Source: Regnicoccus frigidus (GTDB lineage Bacteria > Cyanobacteriota > Cyanobacteriia > PCC-6307 > Cyanobiaceae). Taken from it: 15,714 bases of DNA. Below are positions 1-7,463 of the stretch, piece by piece. The stretch spans positions 1 to 15,714 of the forward strand of contig JAOANE010000038.1 of assembly GCA_025194985.1 (NCBI GenBank). The letters are read 5' to 3'. The position numbers were made by a program, and so were the translations under genes. Every line of letters begins with the position of its first letter. Position 1 is the stretch's first letter. The notes under the pieces are model-generated. The model was not told the DNA's origin and did not search any database. It was given only the letters and a program-made list of their open reading frames with translations.

Positions 1-1370
1 ATCTCCAGCAGGGGCCGCCCGGCCTGGGCCAGAGAACTGCGCAGCACGGGCTCGCTCCAGGGGCCGCTGAGACTGAGACGGCCGCTCAGCCATTGCTCCT
101 CGCCGAGCAGGGATTCCAGCCATGGCGCCGACTCCCACAGCGAAGGATGCACGCCCAAGGCCCGGCTATCGAGGTTGAGGCGGGGCCACAACGGTCCAGC
201 GAGGAGCAGTTCCGAGCGTCCCGAGTTGAGCTGAAGCTCAGCCAGCCGCAGCGTCAGCGACTGGCGCCAGTCGGCCAGAACCTGGCCGCGGAAACGCAAG
301 GGCTCCGGGCTGGTCGGGGTTCCGCGCCCGAGCGGAATTTGCCCGGCGATCTCCAGCCGGGGCTGGCGCCAGGGGCCGCGCAGGTCGAAAGCGAGTTGGT
401 CCCCGCGTTTGGGGTCCTCGGCGGTGAGGCGAAAGTCAAACCAACGCTCCAGCTCCAGCCTGCCGTTGAGGACCCCCTGCCAGTTCGCCATTTGCCAGGG
501 GGTCCTGCTCAGATTGAGGCGCTCTCCGGAGCAGCGCAGCGCGAGGCGTTCGATCTTCAATGGGCCTGGCAGGAGTTCGTCTTCCAGCCCAAGGCCGTTG
601 AGGTTCAGGGCGCCATTGCAGCTGTTGCGACCGTCGCTGCGGCTCAGGCGCAGGCGGCCATCCAGCCAACCGCTGGCGCTGGTGCCCCTGGTGTTCGGCA
701 GCAAGGAGACCAGACCCGCCAATGGCTGGCGCTTGACACCGAGGTTGAGGCGGACATTGCCTGTGTCCCAGTTGGCGTCACCTTGCAGCGCAAAGCGGCC
801 TTCGGGCGGCAACAGGGCTGCTCCCGACCAGGTGATCGCGCTGCGGTGGAGGGCGACGCTGAGGCCACCGTCCACCCGCAGCTTCAGGTTGAGCGGCTTG
901 ACCGCGACGCTGGCAGGATCGACGAGCCGCACCCGCAGGGCCAGCCGGGGGGGGGCTTGTCCCTTGACGCCGCTGAACACCCAGAACTGGCCCTGGCTGT
1001 TGGGTTCCAGCTCAAGGCTGCCGCCCTGCACGGCCAGCTGGACCACGGGCAACCCCTGAACAAGGCTGGCCCAGGGGGCGATCGCTACCCCAAGGCCCTG
1101 GGCTGCGGCCGTGGAGTTATCGGCGGGACCGGCCTCAACCCGGCTCGGCCCGATGGCCAGTCCCCAGGGTCGCAAACCCTGATAGGGGCCCAGTTGCAGC
1201 GGATGGCCCAGCCCCTTGCCGATCTGGCGTTCCAGGTCCGGGCGCAGGTGGCGATAGAGCCTGCCAACGAGATAGTCGGCGCCGAACCAGATGCCGACCG
1301 CGGTTCCCGCACCGAGCAACACCCCGCCAACAACGAGGGAGTGGCGCCAATTCAGCTTCGGCAACCCCAT
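1..1370 (-). CDS. TamB/AsmA-like (DUF490-type) envelope protein, N-terminal part, cut by the window edge
   Basis: On the minus strand an open frame runs without a stop from an ATG at 1370 to the left edge, giving 456 codons of a longer protein. It opens MGLPKLNWRHSLVVGG, followed by a single hydrophobic segment at about residues 11-32 that looks like an uncleaved membrane anchor. After this come repeated short amphipathic beta-strand units, such as LRLSRSDGRNSCNGALNLNG and GRLELERWFDFRL, typical of the repetitive beta-rich groove of TamB/AsmA-like proteins. Family members are thought to bridge inner and outer membranes and help move lipids or outer-membrane proteins. An in-frame stop (TAG) lies a short way upstream, so ATG 1370 is the natural start; no clear Shine-Dalgarno is visible. 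A run of nine C (947-955) lies near codon 139, and the frame stays sensible on both sides. The gene is divergent from ycf51. The family assignment rests on pattern and context, not on a catalytic motif. Confidence 0.8.
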   Translation of the reverse strand, partial: MGLPKLNWRHSLVVGGVLLGAGTAVGIWFGADYLVGRLYRHLRPDLERQIGKGLGHPLQLGPYQGLRPWGLAIGPSRVEAGPADNSTAAAQGLGVAIAPWASLVQGLPVVQLAVQGGSLELEPNSQGQFWVFSGVKGQAPPRLALRVRLVDPASVAVKPLNLKLRVDGGLSVALHRSAITWSGAALLPPEGRFALQGDANWDTGNVRLNLGVKRQPLAGLVSLLPNTRGTSASGWLDGRLRLSRSDGRNSCNGALNLNGLGLEDELLPGPLKIERLALRCSGERLNLSRTPWQMANWQGVLNGRLELERWFDFRLTAEDPKRGDQLAFDLRGPWRQPRLEIAGQIPLGRGTPTSPEPLRFRGQVLADWRQSLTLRLAELQLNSGRSELLLAGPLWPRLNLDSRALGVHPSLWESAPWLESLLGEEQWLSGRLSLSGPWSEPVLRSSLAQAGRPLLE

Positions 1371-1407
1371 CGGAACGTTGTGGTTACCGCTTGAGGTTTC
1401 CGCAATC

Positions 1408-1413
1408 TATAAG
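1408..1413 (+). promoter_or_regulatory. Possible -10 element (TATAAG) upstream of ycf51
   Basis: TATAAG lies 28 bases before the ycf51 ATG, in the 71-base gap between the divergent TamB-like gene and ycf51. No good -35 hexamer sits at the right distance, so this is only a candidate. A run of eight C (1434-1441) directly abuts the start codon, and there is no Shine-Dalgarno. Confidence 0.25.
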
Positions 1414-1441
1414 GTGATTTCATTGCCGCCCAGCCCCCCCC

Positions 1442-1909
1442 ATGCCCGTTGATCCCCTGTTGCTGACCGTCGGCAAATGGCTGGGTGCCGCCAGCGGTGT
1501 GCTGGCGCTGTTGATGGTCGCGGGATTTGTCTCTGGCTGGGGAATCCGCTTTCGCCTGGTGGGCATCACCAGCTTCACCGCCCTGTTGTCGCTGTCTTGT
1601 CTGGCCTTCGCGATCAGCTACAACCCCCGGGTGCTGGTGGAGGGGGCGGTCACGGCACCGATCGTGTTCGACAACGGCACCAACCTGGTGGTAGCCACCG
1701 CTGCGGCCGATCTGCCCGCCGAGGCTTTTGCCCCCACGGCCAAACAACTGGCCCTGAACCTGCGCGGCAATGGCCGCTCCAGCCCCGATGGTCTGGTGCA
1801 TGTGCGCCTGCGCCGGGTTGAATCCGTGGGCCCGGGTCTCAGCCGGCCGGTGGTGTTGGCCGAAGCCACCCGCAACAACCGGGGCGAGGTGGCCCTGCTG
1901 CTGCCTTGA
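1442..1909 (+). CDS. ycf51: Ycf51 family protein (DUF2518)
   Basis: This 155-residue protein matches the Ycf51 family, which is conserved in cyanobacteria and some red-lineage plastids; its function is unknown. Two hydrophobic segments are visible, about residues 9-30 and 38-60, flanking the family-typical stretch GWGIRFRLVG. The rest is a soluble, beta-rich domain containing IVFDNGTNLVV and LSRPVVLAEA. The length fits the family. The ATG at 1442 starts just before the first membrane segment and is preceded by a C-run rather than a ribosome-binding site. It appears to be the first gene of a packed plus-strand cluster, and its TGA stop overlaps the next start by four bases (TTGA). The family call is strong; the biochemical role is not known. 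Confidence 0.88.
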   Translation: MPVDPLLLTVGKWLGAASGVLALLMVAGFVSGWGIRFRLVGITSFTALLSLSCLAFAISYNPRVLVEGAVTAPIVFDNGTNLVVATAAADLPAEAFAPTAKQLALNLRGNGRSSPDGLVHVRLRRVESVGPGLSRPVVLAEATRNNRGEVALLLP

Positions 1910-2310
1910 CGCCAACCGCCATCGGCACACTGCCGCTTCACTTCCAGGCTGAGCAACGCCAGCTTGAGCTCTCAGGGCACCTTGATTGGCAGTCCCTGGC
2001 CCAGCTGAGCGACGCTGAGCTGCGTCGGTTGGCCCGCAATGGCGCCTCAGAGCAGCGGCTGATCAAGCTGCGCGGCCAGGCCCAGCTGATCGTGGCGATC
2101 GGCCTGGCGCCGCCGGATGCGGCCCTGTTGCTCTATGCCGGCATCGCCACTGCCGATGGCCTGGCCCAGGCCTCCCCCCAACAATTGGTGGTCCAACTCG
2201 GCCGGCTGCAACGCTCCTTGACCGGCACCACCCTGCCGATGGTCAGCGCAACGACAGTGCGCCAATGGATCAGTGCGGCCCGGCGCAGCACCGGTCGCTC
2301 GCCAAACTGA
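1906..2310 (+). CDS. DUF4332-like helix-hairpin-helix protein
   Basis: A 134-residue soluble protein, mostly alpha-helical by composition. The region at about residues 30-100, with LSDAELRRLARNG, RLIKLRGQAQLIVAIGLAP and ALLLYAGIATADGLA, resembles cyanobacterial DUF4332 proteins. Those carry helix-hairpin-helix-like repeats of the kind used for nucleic-acid or protein contacts. The start is a TTG at 1906 that shares TTGA with the stop of ycf51, which suggests coupled translation; no ATG or GTG is available nearby in frame. There is no signal peptide or membrane segment. The function is unknown, and the DNA-binding idea is inference from the fold class only. Confidence 0.75.
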   Translation: MTPTAIGTLPLHFQAEQRQLELSGHLDWQSLAQLSDAELRRLARNGASEQRLIKLRGQAQLIVAIGLAPPDAALLLYAGIATADGLAQASPQQLVVQLGRLQRSLTGTTLPMVSATTVRQWISAARRSTGRSPN

Positions 2311-2380
2311 CCCGAACCGGGGCCGTAAAGCCTGGGGTACGCCTGAAATGGATGGGTATCCCCTTTGCGGTGGATCGTCT

Positions 2381-2683
2381 GTGTTCCTCGATTCTTTCCC
2401 TCTGCGATCGCTCCGCCTCGGCCTGGCCGTTGTTCTTGGCCTCGCCACGGCGTTCAGCGGCAGCTCGGCGATCGCGGCCTCTGCCTTGCTGGAGTCCGTC
2501 AAGCAGAATCCACAGGTAGCCAAAAGTCTCTGCGCCGAATTTCGCAAGCTCAACAGCCAGGGGGTGCGTTCCTCCTCCCCCCAGGCGATCGCCATGGTGG
2601 CCCGCCGTCAGGGCATCAGCCCCTCCGACGCTGAAATTGTCATCACCTACGTGGTTGGCCTGCACTGCCCCGACGTTCGCTGA
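2381..2683 (+). CDS. Small secreted protein of unknown function
   Basis: Starting at GTG 2381 this gives a 100-residue protein with a good signal peptide. It opens with MFLDSFPLRSLR and a hydrophobic core, and likely cleaves after SSAIA. The mature part is about 70 residues and contains two Cys, in KSLCAEFRKLNSQG and VGLHCPDVR at the C terminus, which could form a disulfide in the periplasm. An in-frame ATG at 2348 would add 11 residues, but the resulting N-terminal region would be unusually long for a signal peptide. GGTGGA before 2381 could serve as a weak ribosome-binding site. The stop TGA is followed directly by the GTG of the hydrolase gene. I recognise the type as a conserved picocyanobacterial small periplasmic protein, but no function is known to me. 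Confidence 0.68.
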   Translation: MFLDSFPLRSLRLGLAVVLGLATAFSGSSAIAASALLESVKQNPQVAKSLCAEFRKLNSQGVRSSSPQAIAMVARRQGISPSDAEIVITYVVGLHCPDVR

Positions 2684-2829
2684 GTGCCTCCCCCCCTGTC
2701 GGTGGAGTCGTTCGATGCCTGGATGCCCTGCCCCGATGGGGTGAAGCTGGCCACCCGCATCTGGAAGCCGGCCGTGGGCGGCCTTTGGCCGGTGCTGCTG
2801 GTGCGGCAGCCCTACCACCGGGCGATCGC
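2404..2829. repeat. Cluster of four HIP1 palindromes (GCGATCGC)
   Basis: GCGATCGC occurs at 2404-2411, 2468-2475, 2585-2592 and 2822-2829. Three further copies that I found are at 1078-1085, 8022-8029 and 8573-8580. I saw none to the right of 8580. HIP1 is the highly iterated palindrome of many cyanobacterial genomes. Confidence 0.85.
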
Positions 2830-4288
2830 CTCAACGGTGACCAGCGCCCACCCCACCTGGTATGCCAGTCAGGGCTATCTGGTTGCCGTGCAGGACGTGC
2901 GCGGGCGTGGCGACTCGGACGGCAGCTTTGCCGGTTTCGCCCAGGAGGCAGGCGATGGGGCCACCGCCCTGGCCTGGGCCCGCAGCCTGCCTGGATCCAA
3001 TGGCCGACTTGGCTGCTATGGCTTCTCCTACCAAGGCCTCACCCAGCTCCTGTGTGACGACCCAACGATCCGGCCCGATTGCCTGGTCCCGGCGATGGCT
3101 GGCCTCGATGAACGGCTGCACTGGGCCAGCGACGGCGGCGCCCATCGTTGGGCGCTTGGCCTGGCCTGGGCCCTGCAGCTGACGGCCGAAACCGTGCGCC
3201 GCCGCGGTGAGGAGATGGCATGGCAGGCGATCCGCCACAGCCTGCGCAGCGGCGCCTTCCTTGAGGACGGCCTGGCCCTGCTGGAGCGGCATGACCCAGG
3301 CGGCATGGGCTTGGGCTGGTTCCGCCTCGATCCCGGCCATGCTGACGGTTGGACCGTGCATGACCCCTCCGAGACGCTGTTGCGTCAACCGATGCTGTTG
3401 CTCGGGGGCTGGTGGGATGCCCAGCTCGAAGGGATTTTCGATCTGCAGGACCGCAGCCTCCGCGCCGGCGGTGACCCCCTGCTGCGGATCGGGGCCTGGA
3501 CCCATCTTGATTGGAACGGCGGCCTCGATCGCTTGCAGCTGGCCTTCTTCGACCACCACCTGCGCGATCGGCCGCCGCCACACCCGTTGGCCCGTGAGCG
3601 GTTTGCCGATCTGACAACCGCCGACTGGGCCCAGCCGTCTGAACCCCTGCATCCAGAGGGCATGGCGCCCTGGCGCCTGGGCAGTCAGGGTCTGGCCTGC
3701 ATCGATGGCGATGAAGGGCGCCTGTTGCGGCCGGGGGAAGGGGGAGCGGGCGGCAACATCTGGCTGGTCCATGACCCTTGGCGCCCCGTGCCAGGCCGTG
3801 GCGGACACCTGGGCCTCGATGCCGGACCTGCCGAGCGCGCCGATCTGGACCGCCGCGGCGATGTGGCCTGCTTCAGCAGCGGGACTTTTGAAACCGGGCT
3901 GACTCTGCAGGGGCGCCCCCGGCTGGAGTTGGAAGTGGCAGCCGACCAGCCCGGTTTCGATCTCTGTGCGGCCCTGTCGATCGTGCGCGCGGGCGGTCGC
4001 CAGGTGTGGCAGATCAGCACGGCGGTGGCCCGTTTCCCCGGCCCTGAGGCCCAGCGCCGACAACGCCGCGTGCTGGTCTTCCAGCCGTTGCGGGCCAGCC
4101 TTGCCAGCGGCGAGCGCCTGCGGCTGTCCCTGGCTGGTGCCGCCTGGCCCCAGATCGCCGTTATCAGCGGTAATCCGGATCAGCTGCCCGGGCCGGTGGG
4201 CCCCGCGCACCGGGTGATCACCCTTCAGTTGATGCTCTCCGAGGCGAAGCTGTGGCTGCAGCCGATCGGATCGGCCAAACTGGGCTGA
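2684..4288 (+). CDS. CocE/NonD family hydrolase (peptidase S15-like alpha/beta hydrolase)
   Basis: This 534-residue protein has the layout of the CocE/NonD (X-Pro dipeptidyl-peptidase S15-like) hydrolases. An alpha/beta-hydrolase core is followed by a C-terminal jelly-roll domain from roughly residue 330. The likely nucleophile is Ser115 in GCYGFSYQG, the acid is Asp245 in GGWWDAQLEG, and the base is His274 in GAWTHLDW. The family block VQDVRGRGDSDG is present near residue 70, and PYHR may supply oxyanion-hole Tyr. Relatives cleave acyl esters or N-terminal dipeptides; the substrate here is unknown. There is no signal peptide, so it is probably cytoplasmic. The start is GTG at 2684, immediately after the upstream TGA, and a run of seven C follows at once. 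It is probably cotranscribed with the genes on either side. Confidence 0.87.
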   Translation: MPPPLSVESFDAWMPCPDGVKLATRIWKPAVGGLWPVLLVRQPYHRAIASTVTSAHPTWYASQGYLVAVQDVRGRGDSDGSFAGFAQEAGDGATALAWARSLPGSNGRLGCYGFSYQGLTQLLCDDPTIRPDCLVPAMAGLDERLHWASDGGAHRWALGLAWALQLTAETVRRRGEEMAWQAIRHSLRSGAFLEDGLALLERHDPGGMGLGWFRLDPGHADGWTVHDPSETLLRQPMLLLGGWWDAQLEGIFDLQDRSLRAGGDPLLRIGAWTHLDWNGGLDRLQLAFFDHHLRDRPPPHPLARERFADLTTADWAQPSEPLHPEGMAPWRLGSQGLACIDGDEGRLLRPGEGGAGGNIWLVHDPWRPVPGRGGHLGLDAGPAERADLDRRGDVACFSSGTFETGLTLQGRPRLELEVAADQPGFDLCAALSIVRAGGRQVWQISTAVARFPGPEAQRRQRRVLVFQPLRASLASGERLRLSLAGAAWPQIAVISGNPDQLPGPVGPAHRVITLQLMLSEAKLWLQPIGSAKLG

Positions 4289-4305
4289 TCGTTCGTCGAC
4301 CAACT

Positions 4306-5025
4306 GTGACTCTGCGTGCCCCCCTGCTGGCCATGGCGTTGGCTTTTGGTGCTGTGTTCCCGGCTATCCCGGCCAGTGCGGGCCAGACGGCAGCCCAGGC
4401 CCGCAGCTCAGCGGAGACGATCATCCAGGGATTGCGCCGCGAAGACAGCCAGGCGATCTACGACCTGCTCTCACCGGATCTGCAACGGTCGACCACGCTG
4501 GAGCGCGTGAAGAAACGCCTCAAGCAGCGCGATCCCATTCTCAGTATTCGCATCAAAGAGGTGCTCACCGGCGCCGACGACAGCACGGTTGAAGCTGTGC
4601 TGGTCACCGCCAAAGGGTCCCAACCGCTGATCCTGGTGCTCGATGAGCAGGGCCGGCTGCTGGGTTGGGAAACGTCTCTGGAGGACACGCCGATCGAGAA
4701 GGTGGCCTCCAATTTCGTGACCGCACTCAGTGAAGGAAAACTGATCGAGGCCCGCGCCCTGCTCTCCAGCTTCATGCAGACCGAGATCAGCCCCCAGGAT
4801 CTGCTCAACCGCTGGAAGGATCTGGAGAAACTCACCGGCAGCTTTCAGCGGATTCGCGGCACGGTGGTGTCCAGTGAAGGCGGCGAACAGCAACTGGTGC
4901 TCGTCACCACCCAGTTCAGCCAACTCACCGACAACCTGTTCGTGATCCTTGATCCCAGTGGTCACATCATCGGCGTTGATTTTCCTGAAGAAATCAGGAC
5001 ACCTGGTGTGGCTGCCGGCTCCTGA
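4306..5025 (+). CDS. Secreted DUF3887-like protein with two related domains
   Basis: With a start at GTG 4306, this is a 239-residue protein with a clear signal peptide (MTLRAPLLAMALAFGAVFPA, cleavage likely after PASA). An upstream GTG at 4252 would add 18 residues and overlap the hydrolase gene, burying the signal peptide, so I prefer 4306. The mature part holds two similar modules of about 95-105 residues. Each has an N-terminal helical half (EDSQAIYDLLSPDLQ in the first, KLIEARALLSSFMQ in the second) and a beta-rich half ending LILVLDEQGRLLGWE or LFVILDPSGHIIGVDF. This matches DUF3887, an NTF2-like fold domain whose function is not established. There is no obvious catalytic residue. It lies 17 bases after the hydrolase and is likely part of the same operon. 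Confidence 0.78.
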   Translation: MTLRAPLLAMALAFGAVFPAIPASAGQTAAQARSSAETIIQGLRREDSQAIYDLLSPDLQRSTTLERVKKRLKQRDPILSIRIKEVLTGADDSTVEAVLVTAKGSQPLILVLDEQGRLLGWETSLEDTPIEKVASNFVTALSEGKLIEARALLSSFMQTEISPQDLLNRWKDLEKLTGSFQRIRGTVVSSEGGEQQLVLVTTQFSQLTDNLFVILDPSGHIIGVDFPEEIRTPGVAAGS

Positions 5026-5034
5026 TCACACCAG
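5003..5034 (+). terminator. Hairpin spanning the stop codon of the DUF3887-like gene; possible transcript end
   Basis: CTGGTGTG (5003-5010) and CACACCAG (5027-5034) form a perfect 8-base inverted repeat with a 16-base loop that includes the stop codon. The loop holds the self-complementary GCCGGC. No T-run follows, so it does not look like a standard intrinsic terminator. It may stabilise an mRNA end or have no role. Confidence 0.35.
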
Positions 5035-5109
5035 AACTTCGACTCCAAACCAAAGCGGCTGGAGGGATCTGCTTGCCGTCTAGGGTTGATTTTCGGATGC
5101 CTGCCCTCC

Positions 5110-7419
5110 ATGTTCCCCGCCAGCCTCGACGGGATCGCTGAAGCAGGACAACGGCTGGGGGAGTGCCGGGACGACCATCCGTTCGCGGTGCTCGGCCCCC
5201 AACCCCTGGGCGATGGCTGGGTGGTGAGGGCCTGGATGCCGGAAGCCCAGTCCGTGGCCCTGTTGCTCGACGGCCACAGCCACGCCACGGCCACGCCCCA
5301 CCACCCCTGGTTGTTTGAAGCAGAGTTCGACAGCGATCCTGGCTGCACCTACCAGCTGGAGGTAAGTCGGGCAGGCATCACCCACATCCAGCACGATCCC
5401 TGGGCCTTCCGCCAGGAGTGGTTGGGTGAACTGGATCGCCACCTGTTCGCCGAAGGCAACCACCACCACATCTGGCGGCGTCTTGGTGCCCACCCCTGCG
5501 AGCGCAGTGGTGTGCCCGGGGTTCAGTTCGCCCTCTGGGCACCCAACGCGCGCAGCGTGGCGCTGCTCGGTGATTTCAACAACTGGGATGGCCGGCACCA
5601 TCCGATGCAACAACGGCTGGGCGGCATCTGGGAGCTGTTCATTCCCGGCTTGGCGGTGGGCACCGTCTACAAATACGAAGTGCGCAGCCCCGAGGGGCAC
5701 TGCTACCAGAAAGCCGACCCCTATGGTTTTCAGCATGAAATACGGCCCCAGACGGGCTCGGTGGTGTCCCAGCTGGACAATTTCCGCTGGAGCGATCAGG
5801 CCTGGGTTGAACAGCGGGACAGCCGTGATCCACTCGATCAACCGATCAGCGTCTATGAACTGCACTTAGGCAGCTGGATGCATGGCTCCATCGACGAGCC
5901 TTTCCTGGAGGCCGATGGCACGCCGAGGCAACCGGTGGCCGCCGCCGATCTCAAGCCCGGTGCTCGCCTGCTCACCTACGCCGAGCTGGCCGATCGGCTG
6001 ATTCCCTACGTGGTGGCACGCGGCTTCACCCACATTGAGCTGCTGCCGATCGCCGAGCATCCCTTCGATGGCTCCTGGGGCTATCAGGTGGCCGGCTTTT
6101 ATGCCCCCACCAGCCGCTTCGGCAGCCCCGACGAATTCCGGGCCTTCGTGAACCGCTGCCATGCGGTGGGCCTTGGCCTGTTGCTCGACTGGGTTCCAGG
6201 CCATTTCCCCAAGGACAGCCATGGCCTGGCCTTCTTCGATGGCTGCCATCTCTATGAGCATGCCGATCCCCGCATCGGTGAGCACAAGGAATGGGGCACC
6301 TTGATTTTCAATTACAGCCGCAATGAGGTCCGCAACTTCCTTGTGGCCAATTTGATCTACTGGTTTGAGGAGTTTCATATCGATGGCATCCGAGTGGATG
6401 CGGTGGCCTCGATGCTCTATCGGGATTACCTCAGGCCCGATGGCGAGTGGCTGGCCAATGACGAGGGCGGCCGCGAGAATCTCGAAGCCGTGACCTTCCT
6501 GCAGCAGGCCAACACCGTGCTGTTTCAGCACTTCCCCGGAGCGTTGTCGATCGCCGAAGAATCCACCACCTGGCCGATGGTGACCCAGCCCACCCACCTG
6601 GGCGGCCTGGGATTCAACCTGAAGTGGAACATGGGCTGGATGCACGACATGCTCGATTATTTCGAGCTTGATCCGTGGATGCGTCAGTTCCACCAGAACA
6701 ACATCAGTTTCTCGATCTGGTATCACTACACCGAGAACTTCATGCTGGCCCTCAGCCACGATGAAGTGGTGCATGGCAAGAGCAATTTGCTCAACAAGAT
6801 GCCCGGCGATGACTGGCAGAAGTTCGCCAATGTGCGCGCCCTGCTGGCCTTCATGTGGACCCATCCCGGCAAGAAAACCATCTTCATGGGTATGGAGTTC
6901 GGTCAGCGGGCCGAATGGAATGTCTGGGGGGATCTTGAATGGAATCTGCTCCAGTTCGATCCCCATCAGGGCCTGTTGAACCTGGTCGATGACCTCAACA
7001 GCTTCTACCGGGCCGAGCCGGCCCTCTGGCGCGACGACTTTGTTCAGTTCGGCTTCCAGTGGATTGACTGCAGCGACAGCCGCCATTCGGTGATCAGCTT
7101 CATGCGCCGGGTGAGCGGCGACGACAGCTGGTTGGTGGTGGTGGCCAACTTCCTGCCCCAGGCGCACGACCATTACCGCATCGGTGTTCCGCTGGAGGGC
7201 TTCTATGCCGAAGTGTTCAACACCGACGGCAGCCGATACGGCGGCAGCAACCTCGGCAATCTCGGTGGCAAGTTCAGCGACGCCGCCGCCATGCACGGCT
7301 ACAGCCATTCGCTCGATCTCTGTCTGCCGCCGCTGAGTGTGCTGGTGTTCCGCAGGGATGCGGAGCGCAGCGAGGTCCTGTGTGACGAAGCCGCTGATGG
7401 CGGTCTACTGGTCGGGTAG
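5110..7419 (+). CDS. glgB: 1,4-alpha-glucan branching enzyme (GH13)
   Basis: GlgB makes the alpha-1,6 branches of glycogen. It cuts an alpha-1,4 glucan and transfers the piece to a 6-OH, acting after GlgA on the cyanobacterial carbon store. The 769-residue length is typical for the cyanobacterial enzyme. It contains an N-terminal CBM48-like domain (HPFAVLGPQ), a second one (VQFALWAPNARSVALLGDFN), the GH13 barrel and a C-terminal beta domain. Catalytic signatures are DWVPGHFP, DGIRVDAVASMLYRDY with nucleophile Asp430, AEEST with the acid/base Glu at 483/484, and LSHDEVVHGK with Asp551. I chose ATG 5110; a TTG at 5086 would add eight residues that are unlike the family. It lies 84 bases after the preceding gene and 44 bases before hemE. 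Nothing is odd about it. Confidence 0.97.
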   Translation: MFPASLDGIAEAGQRLGECRDDHPFAVLGPQPLGDGWVVRAWMPEAQSVALLLDGHSHATATPHHPWLFEAEFDSDPGCTYQLEVSRAGITHIQHDPWAFRQEWLGELDRHLFAEGNHHHIWRRLGAHPCERSGVPGVQFALWAPNARSVALLGDFNNWDGRHHPMQQRLGGIWELFIPGLAVGTVYKYEVRSPEGHCYQKADPYGFQHEIRPQTGSVVSQLDNFRWSDQAWVEQRDSRDPLDQPISVYELHLGSWMHGSIDEPFLEADGTPRQPVAAADLKPGARLLTYAELADRLIPYVVARGFTHIELLPIAEHPFDGSWGYQVAGFYAPTSRFGSPDEFRAFVNRCHAVGLGLLLDWVPGHFPKDSHGLAFFDGCHLYEHADPRIGEHKEWGTLIFNYSRNEVRNFLVANLIYWFEEFHIDGIRVDAVASMLYRDYLRPDGEWLANDEGGRENLEAVTFLQQANTVLFQHFPGALSIAEESTTWPMVTQPTHLGGLGFNLKWNMGWMHDMLDYFELDPWMRQFHQNNISFSIWYHYTENFMLALSHDEVVHGKSNLLNKMPGDDWQKFANVRALLAFMWTHPGKKTIFMGMEFGQRAEWNVWGDLEWNLLQFDPHQGLLNLVDDLNSFYRAEPALWRDDFVQFGFQWIDCSDSRHSVISFMRRVSGDDSWLVVVANFLPQAHDHYRIGVPLEGFYAEVFNTDGSRYGGSNLGNLGGKFSDAAAMHGYSHSLDLCLPPLSVLVFRRDAERSEVLCDEAADGGLLVG

Positions 7420-7463
7420 GTTCGCCCCTGGCTTCGCTTCTGACCCCGCCTCCGATATCCCCC

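Noticed and set aside
93..1394. Plus-strand open frame of 433 codons
   Set aside because: It is Gln/Pro/Ala-rich without domain logic and lies opposite the better TamB-like minus-strand frame, which has a membrane anchor and beta repeats.
1434..1441. Run of eight C directly before the ycf51 ATG
   Set aside because: It is outside the coding sequence and C-rich gaps are common here; no mechanism is supported beyond noting the lack of a Shine-Dalgarno.
1352..1930. Minus-strand frame of 192 codons opposite ycf51
   Set aside because: It is a His/Gln/Gly-rich shadow with no family features, while the plus strand matches Ycf51.
5866..7308. Minus-strand open frame of 480 codons within glgB (likewise 2831-4303 within the hydrolase and 8195-9553 within hemE/SDR)
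   Set aside because: Long antisense frames are expected in GC-rich genes; the sense strands encode well-defined enzymes.
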